Positions 52,130 to 61,082 of a stretch of 64,000 bases of DNA are shown here, piece after piece. Source of the stretch: Burkholderia stagnalis (GTDB lineage: Bacteria > Pseudomonadota > Gammaproteobacteria > Burkholderiales > Burkholderiaceae). The notes beneath the pieces are model-generated. The model did no database searches, had not been told where the DNA came from, and was given only the letters and a program-made list of their open reading frames with translations. The stretch's first letter is position 1, and every line of letters starts with the position of its first letter. The stretch spans positions 248,001-312,000 of the forward strand of contig NZ_CADESW010000005.1 in the NCBI RefSeq assembly GCF_902830275.1, given 5' to 3'. A program made the position numbers and the translations under genes.

Positions 52130-53488
52130 ATGACCCACCGCACCGGCCACCTGCACCTCGGCGCATTCCTGTACCCCACCGGCCATCACATCGCCGCGTG
52201 GCGCCATCCCGGCTCGCAGGCAGACGCGGGCGTCGATTTTCGCCACTACGCGCTGCTCGCGCAGGCGGCCGAGGCGGCGAAGTTCGACCTCGTGTTCCTC
52301 GCGGACGGCGTCGGCACGCGCGGCGACGACGTCGAATTCCTGAGCCGCACCGCGCACAGCTACGTCGCGCAGTTCGAGCCGCTGACGCTGCTGTCGGCCC
52401 TCGCGGCCGTGACCGAGCGGATCGGCCTCGTCGGCACCGCGTCGACGAGTTTCAACGAGCCGTTCCACATCGCGCGCAAGTTCGCGTCGCTGGACCATAT
52501 CAGCGGCGGCCGCGCGGGCTGGAACCTCGTCACGTCGTCGAGCGAGCACGAAGCGCGCAACTTCAATCGCGACGCGCATTTCGAGCACGCCGAGCGCTAT
52601 GCGCGCGCGGAGGAATTCGCCGACGTCGTGCGCGGCCTGTGGGACAGCTGGGACGACGACGCATTCGTGCGCGATCGCGCAGCGGGCCGCTTCTTCGATC
52701 CGGCGAAACGCCATGTGCTCGACCATCGCGGCCGCTTCTTCCAGGTGCGCGGGCCGCTGAACGTCGCACGGCCGCCGCAGGGGCATCCGGTCGTCGTGCA
52801 GGCCGGTGCGTCGCCGGCCGGCACGCGGCTGGCCGCGCGCACGGCCGAGGTCATCTTCACCGCGCAGCAGACGCTCGACGACGCCGTCGCGTTCTATGCG
52901 GACGTGAAGGGCCAGCTCGCCGCATTCGGCCGCGACCCCGACACGCTGAAGATCATGCCGGGCGTGTTCCCGGTCGTGGGCCGCACCGAAAGCGAAGCGA
53001 AAGAGAAATTCGACGCGCTGCAGTCGCTGATCGACCCGACGGTCGGGCTCGCGCTCGTGTCGGGCCTCACGGGCGGGTTCGACCTGTCCGCATATCCGCT
53101 CGACGGCCCGATTCCGCCGCTGCCGGAAACCAATGCCAGCAAGAGCCGGCAGATGCTGACGCTCGAGCTTGCGCGCCGCGAGAACCTGACGATTCGCGAG
53201 CTCTACCTGCGCATCGCGGGCGCGCGCGGCCATTGGCAGCTGGTCGGCACGCCGGAGCAGATCGTCGACCAGCTCGAGGCGCGCTTCGTGCACTACGGCG
53301 CGGACGGCTACAACGTGATGGCGCCGACGCTGCCCGGCGGGCTCGACGATTTCATCGCGCTCGTGCTGCCCGAGCTGCGCCGTCGCGGGCGGTTTCGCAG
53401 CGACTATGCCGGCCGCACGCTGCGCGATCATCTCGGGCTGCGGCGGCCCGGGCGCCGCGACGCCGCGGTGCGCCGTGCAGGGGTATGA
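52130..53488 (+). CDS. NtaA/DmoA-family FMN-dependent monooxygenase
   Basis: This 452-residue protein is a close relative of the 32237-33610 product: H-I-A-A-W-R-H-P-G-S-Q, A-S-T-S-F-N-E-P-F-H-I-A-R-K, S-G-G-R-A-G-W-N-L-V-T-S, V-R-G-P-L-N-V-A-R-P-P-Q-G-H-P and Q-A-G-A-S-P-A-G. It is the last gene of the sulfur region on the plus strand. The next 285 bases (53489-53773) are AT-rich, hold no gene I can support, and probably contain the AraC-gene promoter. Confidence 0.88.
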   Translation: MTHRTGHLHLGAFLYPTGHHIAAWRHPGSQADAGVDFRHYALLAQAAEAAKFDLVFLADGVGTRGDDVEFLSRTAHSYVAQFEPLTLLSALAAVTERIGLVGTASTSFNEPFHIARKFASLDHISGGRAGWNLVTSSSEHEARNFNRDAHFEHAERYARAEEFADVVRGLWDSWDDDAFVRDRAAGRFFDPAKRHVLDHRGRFFQVRGPLNVARPPQGHPVVVQAGASPAGTRLAARTAEVIFTAQQTLDDAVAFYADVKGQLAAFGRDPDTLKIMPGVFPVVGRTESEAKEKFDALQSLIDPTVGLALVSGLTGGFDLSAYPLDGPIPPLPETNASKSRQMLTLELARRENLTIRELYLRIAGARGHWQLVGTPEQIVDQLEARFVHYGADGYNVMAPTLPGGLDDFIALVLPELRRRGRFRSDYAGRTLRDHLGLRRPGRRDAAVRRAGV

Positions 53489-53773
53489 CCGGGATTCTTG
53501 AAAAAACCGCCACATCAGACAGGCATATTATTAATTGGGACATATCCGTTCGATTAACTTTGTGTTTATTTGGCGATTCTCGTGAATAATCCGGGCTCCT
53601 GGGCGGGATTTTGCAGAAAATGCTGTCCCTATATGGGCAGGTGATGAAGATGAATTATATGGATATAAGAATTACATCTTCAGAAATCATGTTTATTTTC
53701 TGCATTGTCAAACTTTCTGAAAGAAATAAACATTATGATCTGAGGCATTCAAATAAAGAGCCGAGGATCGCGC

Positions 53774-54808
53774 ATGAGTACCGAGATACGTTCGCCCTAT
53801 TGGTTTTCCCTGCAGGATTATCCGGCTGCCGAACGTCTCGAAGCATGGCGGGCGCAGTATTCGGTGTCGGAATTCACGCCGATCGCGCCGATCGATCCGG
53901 CCATCGACTACCAGTTCACTGGATATACGCTCGGCAACATCTCGATGGGCAAATGGGTTTATCGCCAGCCGGACGGCGCGAGCATGCCGCTCATGTATGC
54001 GCTGAACCGTTCGACGCCCTTCATCCGGCGGGACGGGCTGGACAACTATTCATTCAACTTCCGGCATGCGGGCGCGGTGCACGGTGAAATCGACGGGCGC
54101 GCGGTGTCGGTACGGCCGGGCGAAGTCCTCGTCGTCGACCAGGCTCGCCCCTATCACCGTGAAATCCAGGCCGGCGACGCAATCACCTTGCTGGTTGCGC
54201 GCGATGCGCTGCCCAACCTGCCGTCGAACATTCACGGCACGATCTTCAGCGGGAACATGAGCCAGCTGCTCGAGGATTATCTGAGAATCCTGATCGAGCG
54301 GATCGGCACGCTGTCGCAGTCCGAAGCGCTGCACGCCGAAGAGGCGACGCTGAGCCTGGTGAAAGCGATGCTGAACCCGTTCGGGGCGGACGCCGCGAAT
54401 GCGCGAAACGAACTCCTGGCGACCCTGTACGTGAAGATCAAGGAGTACATCCGGCAGAACCTGGAGTCGCCGGATCTGTCTCCGGAGCGGATCTGCAAGG
54501 ATATCGGCATTTCGCGCTCGAGCCTCTACCGGTTGTTCGAACAGGATGGCGGCGTCGCGAACTACATCCGCAAGCGCCGCCTGCTCGCGGTCCATCGCGC
54601 GCTCATGTCGCCCGGCAGCACGCGCCACCGGATCGGCGACCTGGCCTATCGCTACGGTTTCAACAGCAATACGCAGCTGAGCCGCGCATTCAAGCAGGCG
54701 TTCGGCCATGCGCCGAGCGAAACCCGCGACGTGGCCGAGCGCGGGCAGCACGTCAAACAGCGGCGCAGCGACGCCGACTACGGCGGCTGGCTCACGCAGA
54801 TGCGCTGA
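53774..54808 (+). CDS. AraC-family transcriptional regulator
   Basis: This 344-residue regulator has an AraC_binding_2-type sensor (about residues 20-200, with G-E-V-L-V-V-D-Q-A-R-P-Y-H near 125) and a C-terminal double helix-turn-helix, including I-C-K-D-I-G-I-S-R-S-S-L-Y-R-L-F and L-A-Y-R-Y-G-F-N-S-N-T-Q-L-S-R-A-F-K. Burkholderia relatives regulate adjacent catabolic or biosynthetic genes. It is convergent with the ATP-grasp/HDO operon and may control it, or the sulfur genes to its left. A short 27-residue extension follows the DNA-binding domain. Confidence 0.88.
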   Translation: MSTEIRSPYWFSLQDYPAAERLEAWRAQYSVSEFTPIAPIDPAIDYQFTGYTLGNISMGKWVYRQPDGASMPLMYALNRSTPFIRRDGLDNYSFNFRHAGAVHGEIDGRAVSVRPGEVLVVDQARPYHREIQAGDAITLLVARDALPNLPSNIHGTIFSGNMSQLLEDYLRILIERIGTLSQSEALHAEEATLSLVKAMLNPFGADAANARNELLATLYVKIKEYIRQNLESPDLSPERICKDIGISRSSLYRLFEQDGGVANYIRKRRLLAVHRALMSPGSTRHRIGDLAYRYGFNSNTQLSRAFKQAFGHAPSETRDVAERGQHVKQRRSDADYGGWLTQMR

Positions 54809-54816
54809 AACGCGCA

Positions 54817-54849
54817 GGCGGCCCGGTGCGTCGTCCGCACCGGGCCGCC
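54817..54849. terminator. Bidirectional terminator hairpin between convergent genes
   Basis: GGCGGCCCGGTGCG-tcgtc-CGCACCGGGCCGCC is a perfect 14-bp stem with a 5-base loop, extended by GCGC on both sides. It lies between the AraC gene (ends 54808) and the convergent NTF2-like gene (ends 54869) and serves both. Confidence 0.8.
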
Positions 54850-54868
54850 CGCGCATCGTGTCGCGCGA

Positions 54869-55255
54869 TCAGGCGAACGCTTCCACGGCGGCGGCCGTGT
54901 CCTCGAAGATCCGGTAATGACGGATCACGTTGCCCTCGATCTGCGCGACGACCGCGAACTCGCTCTTGAAGATCCGGCCCGTCTTGCGCACGCGGTGCTG
55001 CATGAAGCCGTACGCGAACACGTAATCGTCGGCTTCGGCCCATTTCCTGATCTCGAACGTCTCGGTCTCGAACTGCTCGGCGAGCGTGCCGAGCAGTCGT
55101 TCCACGCCGGCCTTGCCGACGAATCGTCCGTAGATCGGCAGATACGCCGGACCCTGCGGCTCGAATACCGTCGCGTCGTCGATAACGGCGAGCGCGCCCT
55201 GCACGTCGCGGGCACCGACCTTCGAGAAGAACTGCTGCAGCGGATTGAGCGCCAT
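54869..55255 (-). CDS. NTF2/SnoaL-like protein
   Basis: This 128-residue protein has a cone-shaped NTF2-like fold: an N-terminal helix (L-Q-Q-F-F-S-K-V-G), A-V-I-D-D-A-T-V-F-E-P, Y-G-R-F-V-G-K-A-G-V, and C-terminal strands with V-I-R-H-Y-R-I-F-E-D. Such proteins act as isomerases, cyclases or small-ligand binders. GGAGG sits 5 bases before ATG 55255. It is the last gene of the minus-strand biosynthetic operon, so it may act on the pathway product or give self-protection; the function is inferred from context. Confidence 0.8.
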   Translation of the reverse strand: MALNPLQQFFSKVGARDVQGALAVIDDATVFEPQGPAYLPIYGRFVGKAGVERLLGTLAEQFETETFEIRKWAEADDYVFAYGFMQHRVRKTGRIFKSEFAVVAQIEGNVIRHYRIFEDTAAAVEAFA

Positions 55256-55340
55256 ACAAACCTCCGTGAATGATGGATGGCGAAGCGGGATTATCGAGAC
55301 CGGCTCCCGCCGCGATGCCGGTGTGTTGCCGCTCCCGCCG

Positions 55341-55664
55341 CTATGCCTTCAACAGCGCGAGCTTGTCATTGACGTTCGCCCAGCGCGCCGCGTCCGCCGT
55401 CGGCAGCTGGCTGCGCGTGATGCTTGGCCAGGTTTTCGACAGCGTGGCGTTGAGTGCGACGAACGCTTGCTGGCCGGCCGGCACCTCGTCGGCGGGGAAG
55501 ATCGCGTCGACGGGGCACTCGCCGCGGCATACCCCGCAGTCGATGCACTCATCCGGGTCGATGACGAGAAAGTTCGAGCCTTCGTGAAAGCAATCGACAG
55601 GGCACACCTCGACGCAATCGGTGTAGCGGCACTGGATGCAGCTTTCGGTGACGACATGTGCCAT
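55341..55664 (-). CDS. fdxA: 7Fe-type ferredoxin (3Fe-4S/4Fe-4S), FdxA-like
   Basis: This 107-residue ferredoxin has N-terminal clusters [14 protein letters not shown] and [12 protein letters not shown], followed by the long C-terminal extension of the FdxA/Azotobacter type. It carries single electrons to oxygenases. In this operon it and the 2Fe-2S ferredoxin at the other end are probable donors for the two diiron oxidases. CGGGAG precedes the ATG. Confidence 0.92.
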   Translation of the reverse strand: MAHVVTESCIQCRYTDCVEVCPVDCFHEGSNFLVIDPDECIDCGVCRGECPVDAIFPADEVPAGQQAFVALNATLSKTWPSITRSQLPTADAARWANVNDKLALLKA

Positions 55665-55691
55665 GCTCGGCTCCCGTTGAAAAAGTGAGGG

Positions 55692-56936
55692 TCAAGACGC
55701 CGTCGGAACATGAACGCTCAGCGACGCCAGCGCGAATAGCCGCTCGATCCATTGGCGCGTCTCGTCGGGGCTTGGCGTGCCGATGATGCCGGCGAGCGGC
55801 GCTTCGTGCGCCGAATACGTGACGTTCGACGCGAACGCGCGACCGATTTCGAGTTCGTTCCATGCGAGCACCGCGGCACTGCCGCGGAACGGCTCGGTGC
55901 CGCTGAACCCGTGATACCGCCCGCCTCGCAGGTGATGCCCCGGAAACACGAACCAGCCGTGCCAGAGCTGCTGCGTGAACGCGGCGCGTGCCGGAATCCG
56001 GATCGGTTCGCCGAGCAGGAGGCTCAGCTCGGTCGACGGCAGGTGAATGCCGGTGGCGAGCTCGAAGGTTGCGACCACGTCGGCGCCGCCGACCCGATTG
56101 CCGACCTCGAGGAACACCAGTTCGCCCGCGTGCTCGATCGCTTCGAGATGGAAGGCGCCGCCGTCGATGCACACGGCGGCCAGCGTGCGCTCGACCCATC
56201 GGCGGGCGGCGTCGCTCAGCGCGAAATGGAACGAGCCGAGCGGGCGGCCGGCGGCATAGGCCAGGCAGGTGCCGACATAGCGGCTCGCCGTGATCGCACG
56301 GATCTCGCCGTCGGCAACGATGCCGTCGAAATGCAGGATCGGGCCATCGACGAATTCCTCGAGTTCGAAGTCGTCGATACGCGGCGCGCCTGAATCGAGC
56401 GCGGCGACGCCGGTGCGGCCGGCCGCCAGCGCGTCGGATAGCGCGGCGGGCGTGTCGAACACGACGACATCCGCACTCGATGCGCCGCTGTGCGGTTTCA
56501 GCACGGTTGCGCCGTGCCACGGCGTGTGTCCGTGCGCGTCGATCCAGTCGCGCAGCGGCATGAAGCGCGGCACACGCAAACCGGCGTCGCGCACGGCCTG
56601 CTTCATCCTGACCTTGTCGCGCACCAGCATCACCTGTTCGACCGATTTGCCGCCGATGCCGAGCCGGGCGCGCAGCTTCGCCGCGTCGAGCAATTCATAC
56701 TCCGACAGGGAAATCACGACGTCGAAGCGGTGCGGATGCGCATCGAGCCATGCGCTGGCTTCGTCGAATGCGGAAGCGAGGCCGGCCCGTTCGACACGGG
56801 TGCAGCGCAGCTGCGCCGGAATCGTGTCCAGAATGTCGCGCTTGCCGAAGTACGTCACGTCGTGCCGATCGTGATCGATGCCGCGCGCGTAGTCGATGCG
56901 CGGATACGGCACGCGGTGCAGTACGAGAATCTTCAT
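55692..56936 (-). CDS. ATP-grasp ligase (first of three)
   Basis: This 414-residue ATP-grasp protein probably joins a carboxylate to an amine via an acyl phosphate. It shows an N-terminal Rossmann-like domain (M-K-I-L-V-L-H-R-V-P), D-K-V-R-M-K-Q-A-V-R-D-A-G-L, V-L-K-P-H-S-G-A-S-S (ATP lysine), E-E-F-V-D-G-P-I-L-H-F-D and E-V-G-N-R-V-G-G-A-D (metal-binding Glu/Asn). CTGGAGA precedes ATG 56936. It is distinct in sequence from its two neighbours, so each ligase probably performs a different coupling step. Confidence 0.85.
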   Translation of the reverse strand: MKILVLHRVPYPRIDYARGIDHDRHDVTYFGKRDILDTIPAQLRCTRVERAGLASAFDEASAWLDAHPHRFDVVISLSEYELLDAAKLRARLGIGGKSVEQVMLVRDKVRMKQAVRDAGLRVPRFMPLRDWIDAHGHTPWHGATVLKPHSGASSADVVVFDTPAALSDALAAGRTGVAALDSGAPRIDDFELEEFVDGPILHFDGIVADGEIRAITASRYVGTCLAYAAGRPLGSFHFALSDAARRWVERTLAAVCIDGGAFHLEAIEHAGELVFLEVGNRVGGADVVATFELATGIHLPSTELSLLLGEPIRIPARAAFTQQLWHGWFVFPGHHLRGGRYHGFSGTEPFRGSAAVLAWNELEIGRAFASNVTYSAHEAPLAGIIGTPSPDETRQWIERLFALASLSVHVPTAS

Positions 56937-56970
56937 CCCAGGTCTCCAGACAAAACGAAGGGCGGCGGCG

Positions 56971-58293
56971 TCATGCCGCCGCGCGTGCTTCGCAGGCGGC
57001 GTCGAGTGCCGCCGGCCAGTTCGCGCGCAGGGTGGCCACCACGTCGCGGATGTCGGCGTCGCCGGCTTCCAGCGTGATGCAGGCGAGCGCGACGAAGTCG
57101 GCGTTATCGCGCGCGATCGCATGCACGAAGCGCCGCTCCGTCGACAGCCACTCGAAGCTGCGCGCTTGCAGTGCGCCGTCGCTCAAGCCGAGCATGCGGG
57201 CCGTATCGGCGATCGCATCGTCGAGCGGCGACGCGTCGATGCGCACGTCCTGCGACGAAAACGACTGGTCCTCGGCCACGCCGAGCATCACGGCGGCGGC
57301 GAAACGCCCGGGCGGCGGCAGCGTGGGGGGCGGCGCAACCCCCCAGGCCGCATCGATCCAAGCATGGAACAGGTCGACGCCGTAGGCCCAGCGGGCGAGC
57401 CACCAGATCTTCATGCCCGCCGGGCGCCGGTTCGGCTCGACGACGGCCGCGCGCAGCCCGTCGTCGCTGAGCTTGATTTCGTTGTGGAACGGGCCGTCCC
57501 GCTGGCCGACCAGCAGGTTCGCCAGCCGGCCGGCGCGCGTCAGTGTGTCCGCTTCGTGCGCGGCGAGCCGCGACGGCAGAATCTGCGCGACCTCGACCGG
57601 ATAGCGTCCGGTGGCGCTGACCTTCTCGGTTGTAAACGACAGGGCGCCCAGGCCGTCGAACGAAAACTCGCGCGCGAACGGAATGAAGGCCTCGCAGATC
57701 ACGCCGCGCGACAGATACGGCGCGACTTCGCTGAACGCTGCGTCGAGGCTGTCGCCGTCGCGCACGACCACCACGCCCCGGTTGTTGCCCTCACAGGAGG
57801 GCTTGACGACGAAGCCGCCCGGATGATCGGCCGCGAAGCGCCGCAGATCGTCGACCGACGCGGCCTCGGCATAGTCCGGCACCATCACGCGCTGGGCTTC
57901 GAGCAGCGCGCGCACGCGGTGTTCGGCAACCCGGTAGGCATGCTTGCTGAACGCGCCTTGCGCGAGCGGTGCGGAGTCGACGGCCAGGCCGAGCCGCTCC
58001 AGCAATGCGGCGCCTTGCTGGACCGCGTTGTCGGAAAACACGATGCCGGCGCGCAGATCGCTCGCGATATCCGCGAGCCGCGCGAGCGCGGCATCGACAA
58101 AGCCGTCGGCGAGCGGATCGAGATCGATCACGTCGTCGCAGATGCGCCGGTCGCGCTCGCCGGGCCCCGAACGGATCAGCACCGTGCGTGCGCCGTAGCG
58201 CTCACGCGCGTAGCGGGCGAGGTGGGCGACGTCGTCCACCCGGCTGAGGTTGTAGTCGACGATCAGCAGCGTCGAAGCGGATTGGGTGGTCAT
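56971..58293 (-). CDS. ATP-grasp ligase (second of three)
   Basis: This 440-residue ATP-grasp protein shows a front domain (T-L-L-I-V-D-Y-N-L-S-R), F-V-V-K-P-S-C-E-G-N-N-R-G-V (ATP lysine and glycine-rich loop), E-A-F-I-P-F-A-R-E-F-S-F-D-G, and H-N-E-I-K-L and V-V-E-P-N-R-R-P-A-G for metals. The last 100 residues form an extra C-terminal domain. It starts 2 bases before the stop of the third ligase gene region and is separated from the first ligase by 34 bases. No substrate can be read from the sequence. Confidence 0.85.
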   Translation of the reverse strand: MTTQSASTLLIVDYNLSRVDDVAHLARYARERYGARTVLIRSGPGERDRRICDDVIDLDPLADGFVDAALARLADIASDLRAGIVFSDNAVQQGAALLERLGLAVDSAPLAQGAFSKHAYRVAEHRVRALLEAQRVMVPDYAEAASVDDLRRFAADHPGGFVVKPSCEGNNRGVVVVRDGDSLDAAFSEVAPYLSRGVICEAFIPFAREFSFDGLGALSFTTEKVSATGRYPVEVAQILPSRLAAHEADTLTRAGRLANLLVGQRDGPFHNEIKLSDDGLRAAVVEPNRRPAGMKIWWLARWAYGVDLFHAWIDAAWGVAPPPTLPPPGRFAAAVMLGVAEDQSFSSQDVRIDASPLDDAIADTARMLGLSDGALQARSFEWLSTERRFVHAIARDNADFVALACITLEAGDADIRDVVATLRANWPAALDAACEARAAA

Positions 58294-58295
58294 GG

Positions 58296-59618
58296 TCAAG
58301 CTCCCAGCGCGGGTTCGGCGACCCCGTAGTGCACGGCGATCGCGTCCGCCGAGGTCGCGAGCAGCGTGTCGAGTTCGGCGTCGCGTTCGGCGCGGCTCAT
58401 CGACCACAGCAGCTGGCCGAGGAACACCTCGCGCGACGCCGGATCGATCTCGTCGCCGGGTTTCAGCAGCACCTGGGTGACGATCGGTTCACGCGGCAGC
58501 GGATTGAGCCGGATCTCCTCGATCCGCCCCGGCGATGCAAAGTAGACGCGGAAGAACGTCGCGTTCGAGCCCGGCGCACGACCGTCGGCGGCATAGGCGA
58601 GGCGGGCGAGCCGCTCGTGCGCGCCGTCCGGATCGAGCAGGATGCCGAGCCACAGGTCGAGCAGGTTCGCGTCGCCGGTGAGCGCCTTCACGCTCGGCGA
58701 AATCAGGCTGCCGCCCACGCGCGGATTGATCTCGATCAGATCCCACCGCGCGCCGTCGAAGCGGGCCTCGACGTGGAAGCAGCCCCAGCCGAGCGCCAGA
58801 TGCGCGAACACCGAACCGAGCCATGCAATGCCGGCTGCGCACTGGTGCGCGGCGATCGATACGGGCGGGCTCGTGCAGCTATCCTCCAGCACGGTGCCGT
58901 TCGCCTCGGTCAGCTCGCACTTCTCGTGAATCGCGACGACATAGGGCCGGCCGTCCACGGCCAGCAACTCGAAGCTGAACTCGGTGCCGCTCACGTACTC
59001 TTCCGCGATGAACCGGGCCCGGTCGCCGAACACCGATGCGTAGACCGTGTCCGCCTGCGTTTCGTCCGCGATCGCCTCGAGCGTCGCCCACGTCGTGTCG
59101 CGCGTGAGGCGGAACGCGCCATATGACGCAATGCCGCGCAGCGGTTTCACGAAATAGTCGCCGCCGGCCGCCTGCAGGTCGCGCAGCACGTGCGGGGTGA
59201 GCGCGTATGCGGTGCGGCTGGAGAGGCCGGCCGCATGGAGCGTATTGCGAACGTGCAGTTTGTCGCGCAACGATTCGACATGCGCGGGGTCGAGATCCGC
59301 GACACCGAGGCGCGCGTTCGCATGCGCCATCAGTGCGCGGTAGCCTTCCCACACCGAAATGCAGGCACGTACCCGCACGCCGCGCGCCTGCAGCGCGTCG
59401 AGCGTGCGATCGACATCCGCCGTCGACAGCGCGTGCGTGTCGCCCGCATCGACGTCCGCCGCGAGCGCCCGCAGCGCGTCGAGCCGCCCGGCCTGCTCCG
59501 GCAGCGGCCGGGACGTCAATACGTACGCCTGCAGTTGCCGCTGGCTGATCGCCGCGACGAGATCCTCGACGAACGAGTAACCGCAGTGACTCAGAATCAG
59601 AATGCCATCAGCCAGCAT
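58296..59618 (-). CDS. ATP-grasp ligase (third of three), L-amino-acid-ligase-like
   Basis: This 440-residue ATP-grasp protein is closest in style to L-amino acid ligases (BacD-like). It shows D-K-L-H-V-R-N-T-L-H-A-A-G-L, Y-F-V-K-P-L-R-G-I-A-S-Y-G-A, E-E-Y-V-S-G-T-E-F-S-F-E-L, F-H-V-E-A-R-F-D-G and L-I-E-I-N-P-R-V-G-G-S-L. AGGGAG precedes the ATG. Follows the HDO gene by 19 bases in the same operon. Confidence 0.87.
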   Translation of the reverse strand: MLADGILILSHCGYSFVEDLVAAISQRQLQAYVLTSRPLPEQAGRLDALRALAADVDAGDTHALSTADVDRTLDALQARGVRVRACISVWEGYRALMAHANARLGVADLDPAHVESLRDKLHVRNTLHAAGLSSRTAYALTPHVLRDLQAAGGDYFVKPLRGIASYGAFRLTRDTTWATLEAIADETQADTVYASVFGDRARFIAEEYVSGTEFSFELLAVDGRPYVVAIHEKCELTEANGTVLEDSCTSPPVSIAAHQCAAGIAWLGSVFAHLALGWGCFHVEARFDGARWDLIEINPRVGGSLISPSVKALTGDANLLDLWLGILLDPDGAHERLARLAYAADGRAPGSNATFFRVYFASPGRIEEIRLNPLPREPIVTQVLLKPGDEIDPASREVFLGQLLWSMSRAERDAELDTLLATSADAIAVHYGVAEPALGA

Positions 59619-59637
59619 GTCGGCTCTCCCTTCCCTG

Positions 59638-60390
59638 TTAGGCCGCTGCCTTCAACGTCGAGGCGATCTTGTCGTCGTACAGTTCCTTGAAGTACAGCGC
59701 GAGCACGGTCTGGTGTTCGGTCAGATAGCGTTTCAGCGCATGGATGTCTTCGTCGGTGCGCAACAGGTAACGAATTGCCGCCCACACTTCGCCAGGGTGA
59801 TCGTCGTTGATGTCGGTATGCGAATGGGCGATCTGGCCGCCGATGTTCTGCTCGCCGAGCGAGCCCTTCAGCGCCTCGATCTTGCGCGGCTCGAGCTTCA
59901 CGTTCACATACTCGACCAGGTACGAATACGCGACGACGCCGAGCGGCCCTTCGTGATCGAGCAGATACGAAAAATAGCCGGTCAGCAGCTTGGTCGACAG
60001 GTACGGCTCGGTCGCAAGGAAGGTCTCGCGCGACACGCCCGCACGTTCGAGATCCTGCACGAACAGGTCGTCGTGCAACATTTCCTCGCGTTCGTAGTTC
60101 GCCCAGATCTGCGCGGCCTCGGGGCTGCGCTTTGCGATCTCGGCGAGCGCCTTCGATTCGGACACCCGCAGCAGGCGGATGCGCCATGCGGTTTCGATCA
60201 AGTGGCGGCGGTAGTACTCGCTGTCGATGGTCTTGCCTTCGAGATGCGCCGCATACGGCACGGTTTCGTACCACGTGTCGATCTGGCGATCGATCAGCGC
60301 GTCGATTTCGCCGCGCAGCTGAGCCGATGCAGCCGCATTCAGAAACGGAATGCGGTGCTCCAGGCCGACGTTTTTCACACGGTTGCTCAT
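59638..60390 (-). CDS. Heme-oxygenase-like diiron oxidase (HDO family)
   Basis: This 250-residue all-helical protein belongs to the heme-oxygenase-like superfamily whose diiron members include UndA, BesC and the SznF central domain. These enzymes do oxidative C-C cleavage, desaturation or N-oxygenation. The expected metal ligands are visible: E102-x-x-x-H106 in N-Y-E-R-E-E-M-L-H-D-D, E160 in Y-L-V-E-Y, and H189-x-x-x-D193 followed by D197-H198 in A-H-S-H-T-D-I-N-D-D-H. It lacks a heme-oxygenase proximal His pattern. AGGA lies before ATG 60390. A ferredoxin gene precedes it by 55 bases and fits as electron donor. Substrate unknown; a second HDO is divergently encoded. Confidence 0.75.
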   Translation of the reverse strand: MSNRVKNVGLEHRIPFLNAAASAQLRGEIDALIDRQIDTWYETVPYAAHLEGKTIDSEYYRRHLIETAWRIRLLRVSESKALAEIAKRSPEAAQIWANYEREEMLHDDLFVQDLERAGVSRETFLATEPYLSTKLLTGYFSYLLDHEGPLGVVAYSYLVEYVNVKLEPRKIEALKGSLGEQNIGGQIAHSHTDINDDHPGEVWAAIRYLLRTDEDIHALKRYLTEHQTVLALYFKELYDDKIASTLKAAA

Positions 60391-60445
60391 AAGAGATCCT
60401 ATATAAATAGTGTGGGAACTGACAGGAAACGCGTCGTTGCGAGGG

Positions 60446-60748
60446 TCAACCGTTGGGCGTGGTGGCGACCTGCACGGTCGCCGCGCCGGTCAGGCGACAT
60501 TGACACGCGAGCCTGAAGCGCTCGTCGGGGTAGCCGAGGGTGCACAGGAAAGCGGTTTCTTCCGGCTCCCGATTGCCGAGATTCGGCAAGCCCTCCAGCA
60601 CTTCGATGACACAGGAGCCGCATGCGCCGGCGCGGCAGCCGAACGGGATCGATTCGCGCCCATGCAGTTCGAAGTCGAGCTCCGTCAACGAAGCGTGATT
60701 CGGAAGCCATACTTCGATACCCTGCGGTAACAGCGTCAGCCTGTGCAT
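60446..60748 (-). CDS. 2Fe-2S plant-type ferredoxin
   Basis: This 100-residue ferredoxin has the cluster loop C-R-A-G-A-C-G-S-C and a distant fourth Cys in the C-Q-C region. I start it at ATG 60748, 7 bases after GGAGGA, because the frame upstream looks non-coding. It is the first gene of the minus-strand operon and the probable redox partner of one of the HDO enzymes. An extra C (A-F-L-C-T-L) and C-Q-C-R give two candidates for the last ligand. Confidence 0.9.
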   Translation of the reverse strand: MHRLTLLPQGIEVWLPNHASLTELDFELHGRESIPFGCRAGACGSCVIEVLEGLPNLGNREPEETAFLCTLGYPDERFRLACQCRLTGAATVQVATTPNG

Positions 60749-61082
60749 CGCTTCATCCTCCGTGTCCAGCCGGGCCGTCGCCGTCGCCGATCGATGCGGC
60801 GGCGAGCCCGGTGCACGTACTGTACGAAAAAGTGGCATCCATCGTTAGCGTTTTTGTCCCAACAAACCGACGATCCGTTTCTGCGCGTTCGTTTGCACCG
60901 TCCGTCGCGCGGATGGGACGCAGGGTCAATCCATTGAGACGCGCTGGCTAACCCTCGCGCATCCCGTTCGGTACATTTGCTCTCATCGTCGGCTTCGTGG
61001 TCGTGGCATCGCAGCGATGCCCGCCTTCACCGGAGTCGTATGGAACCCCTCCCACCGATATCCCCAGCCTGGAGCGAAAGAC
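60749..61082. promoter_or_regulatory. Divergent promoter region of the biosynthetic cluster
   Basis: This 334-base region separates the minus-strand ferredoxin/HDO/ATP-grasp operon from the plus-strand HDO/MFS/decarboxylase genes, so it must hold both promoters. It is visibly AT-richer in 60820-60900. It contains one short perfect dyad, CGTAC-t-GTACG (60816-60826). I see no sigma-54 or LuxR-type box and cannot name a binding protein. Confidence 0.4.

Noticed and set aside
53600..53615. TGGGCGG-gatt-TTGCA as a sigma-54 promoter for the AraC gene
   Set aside because: The invariant GG and GC are present with correct spacing, but the -24 element misses three of seven consensus bases and no enhancer dyad lies upstream.
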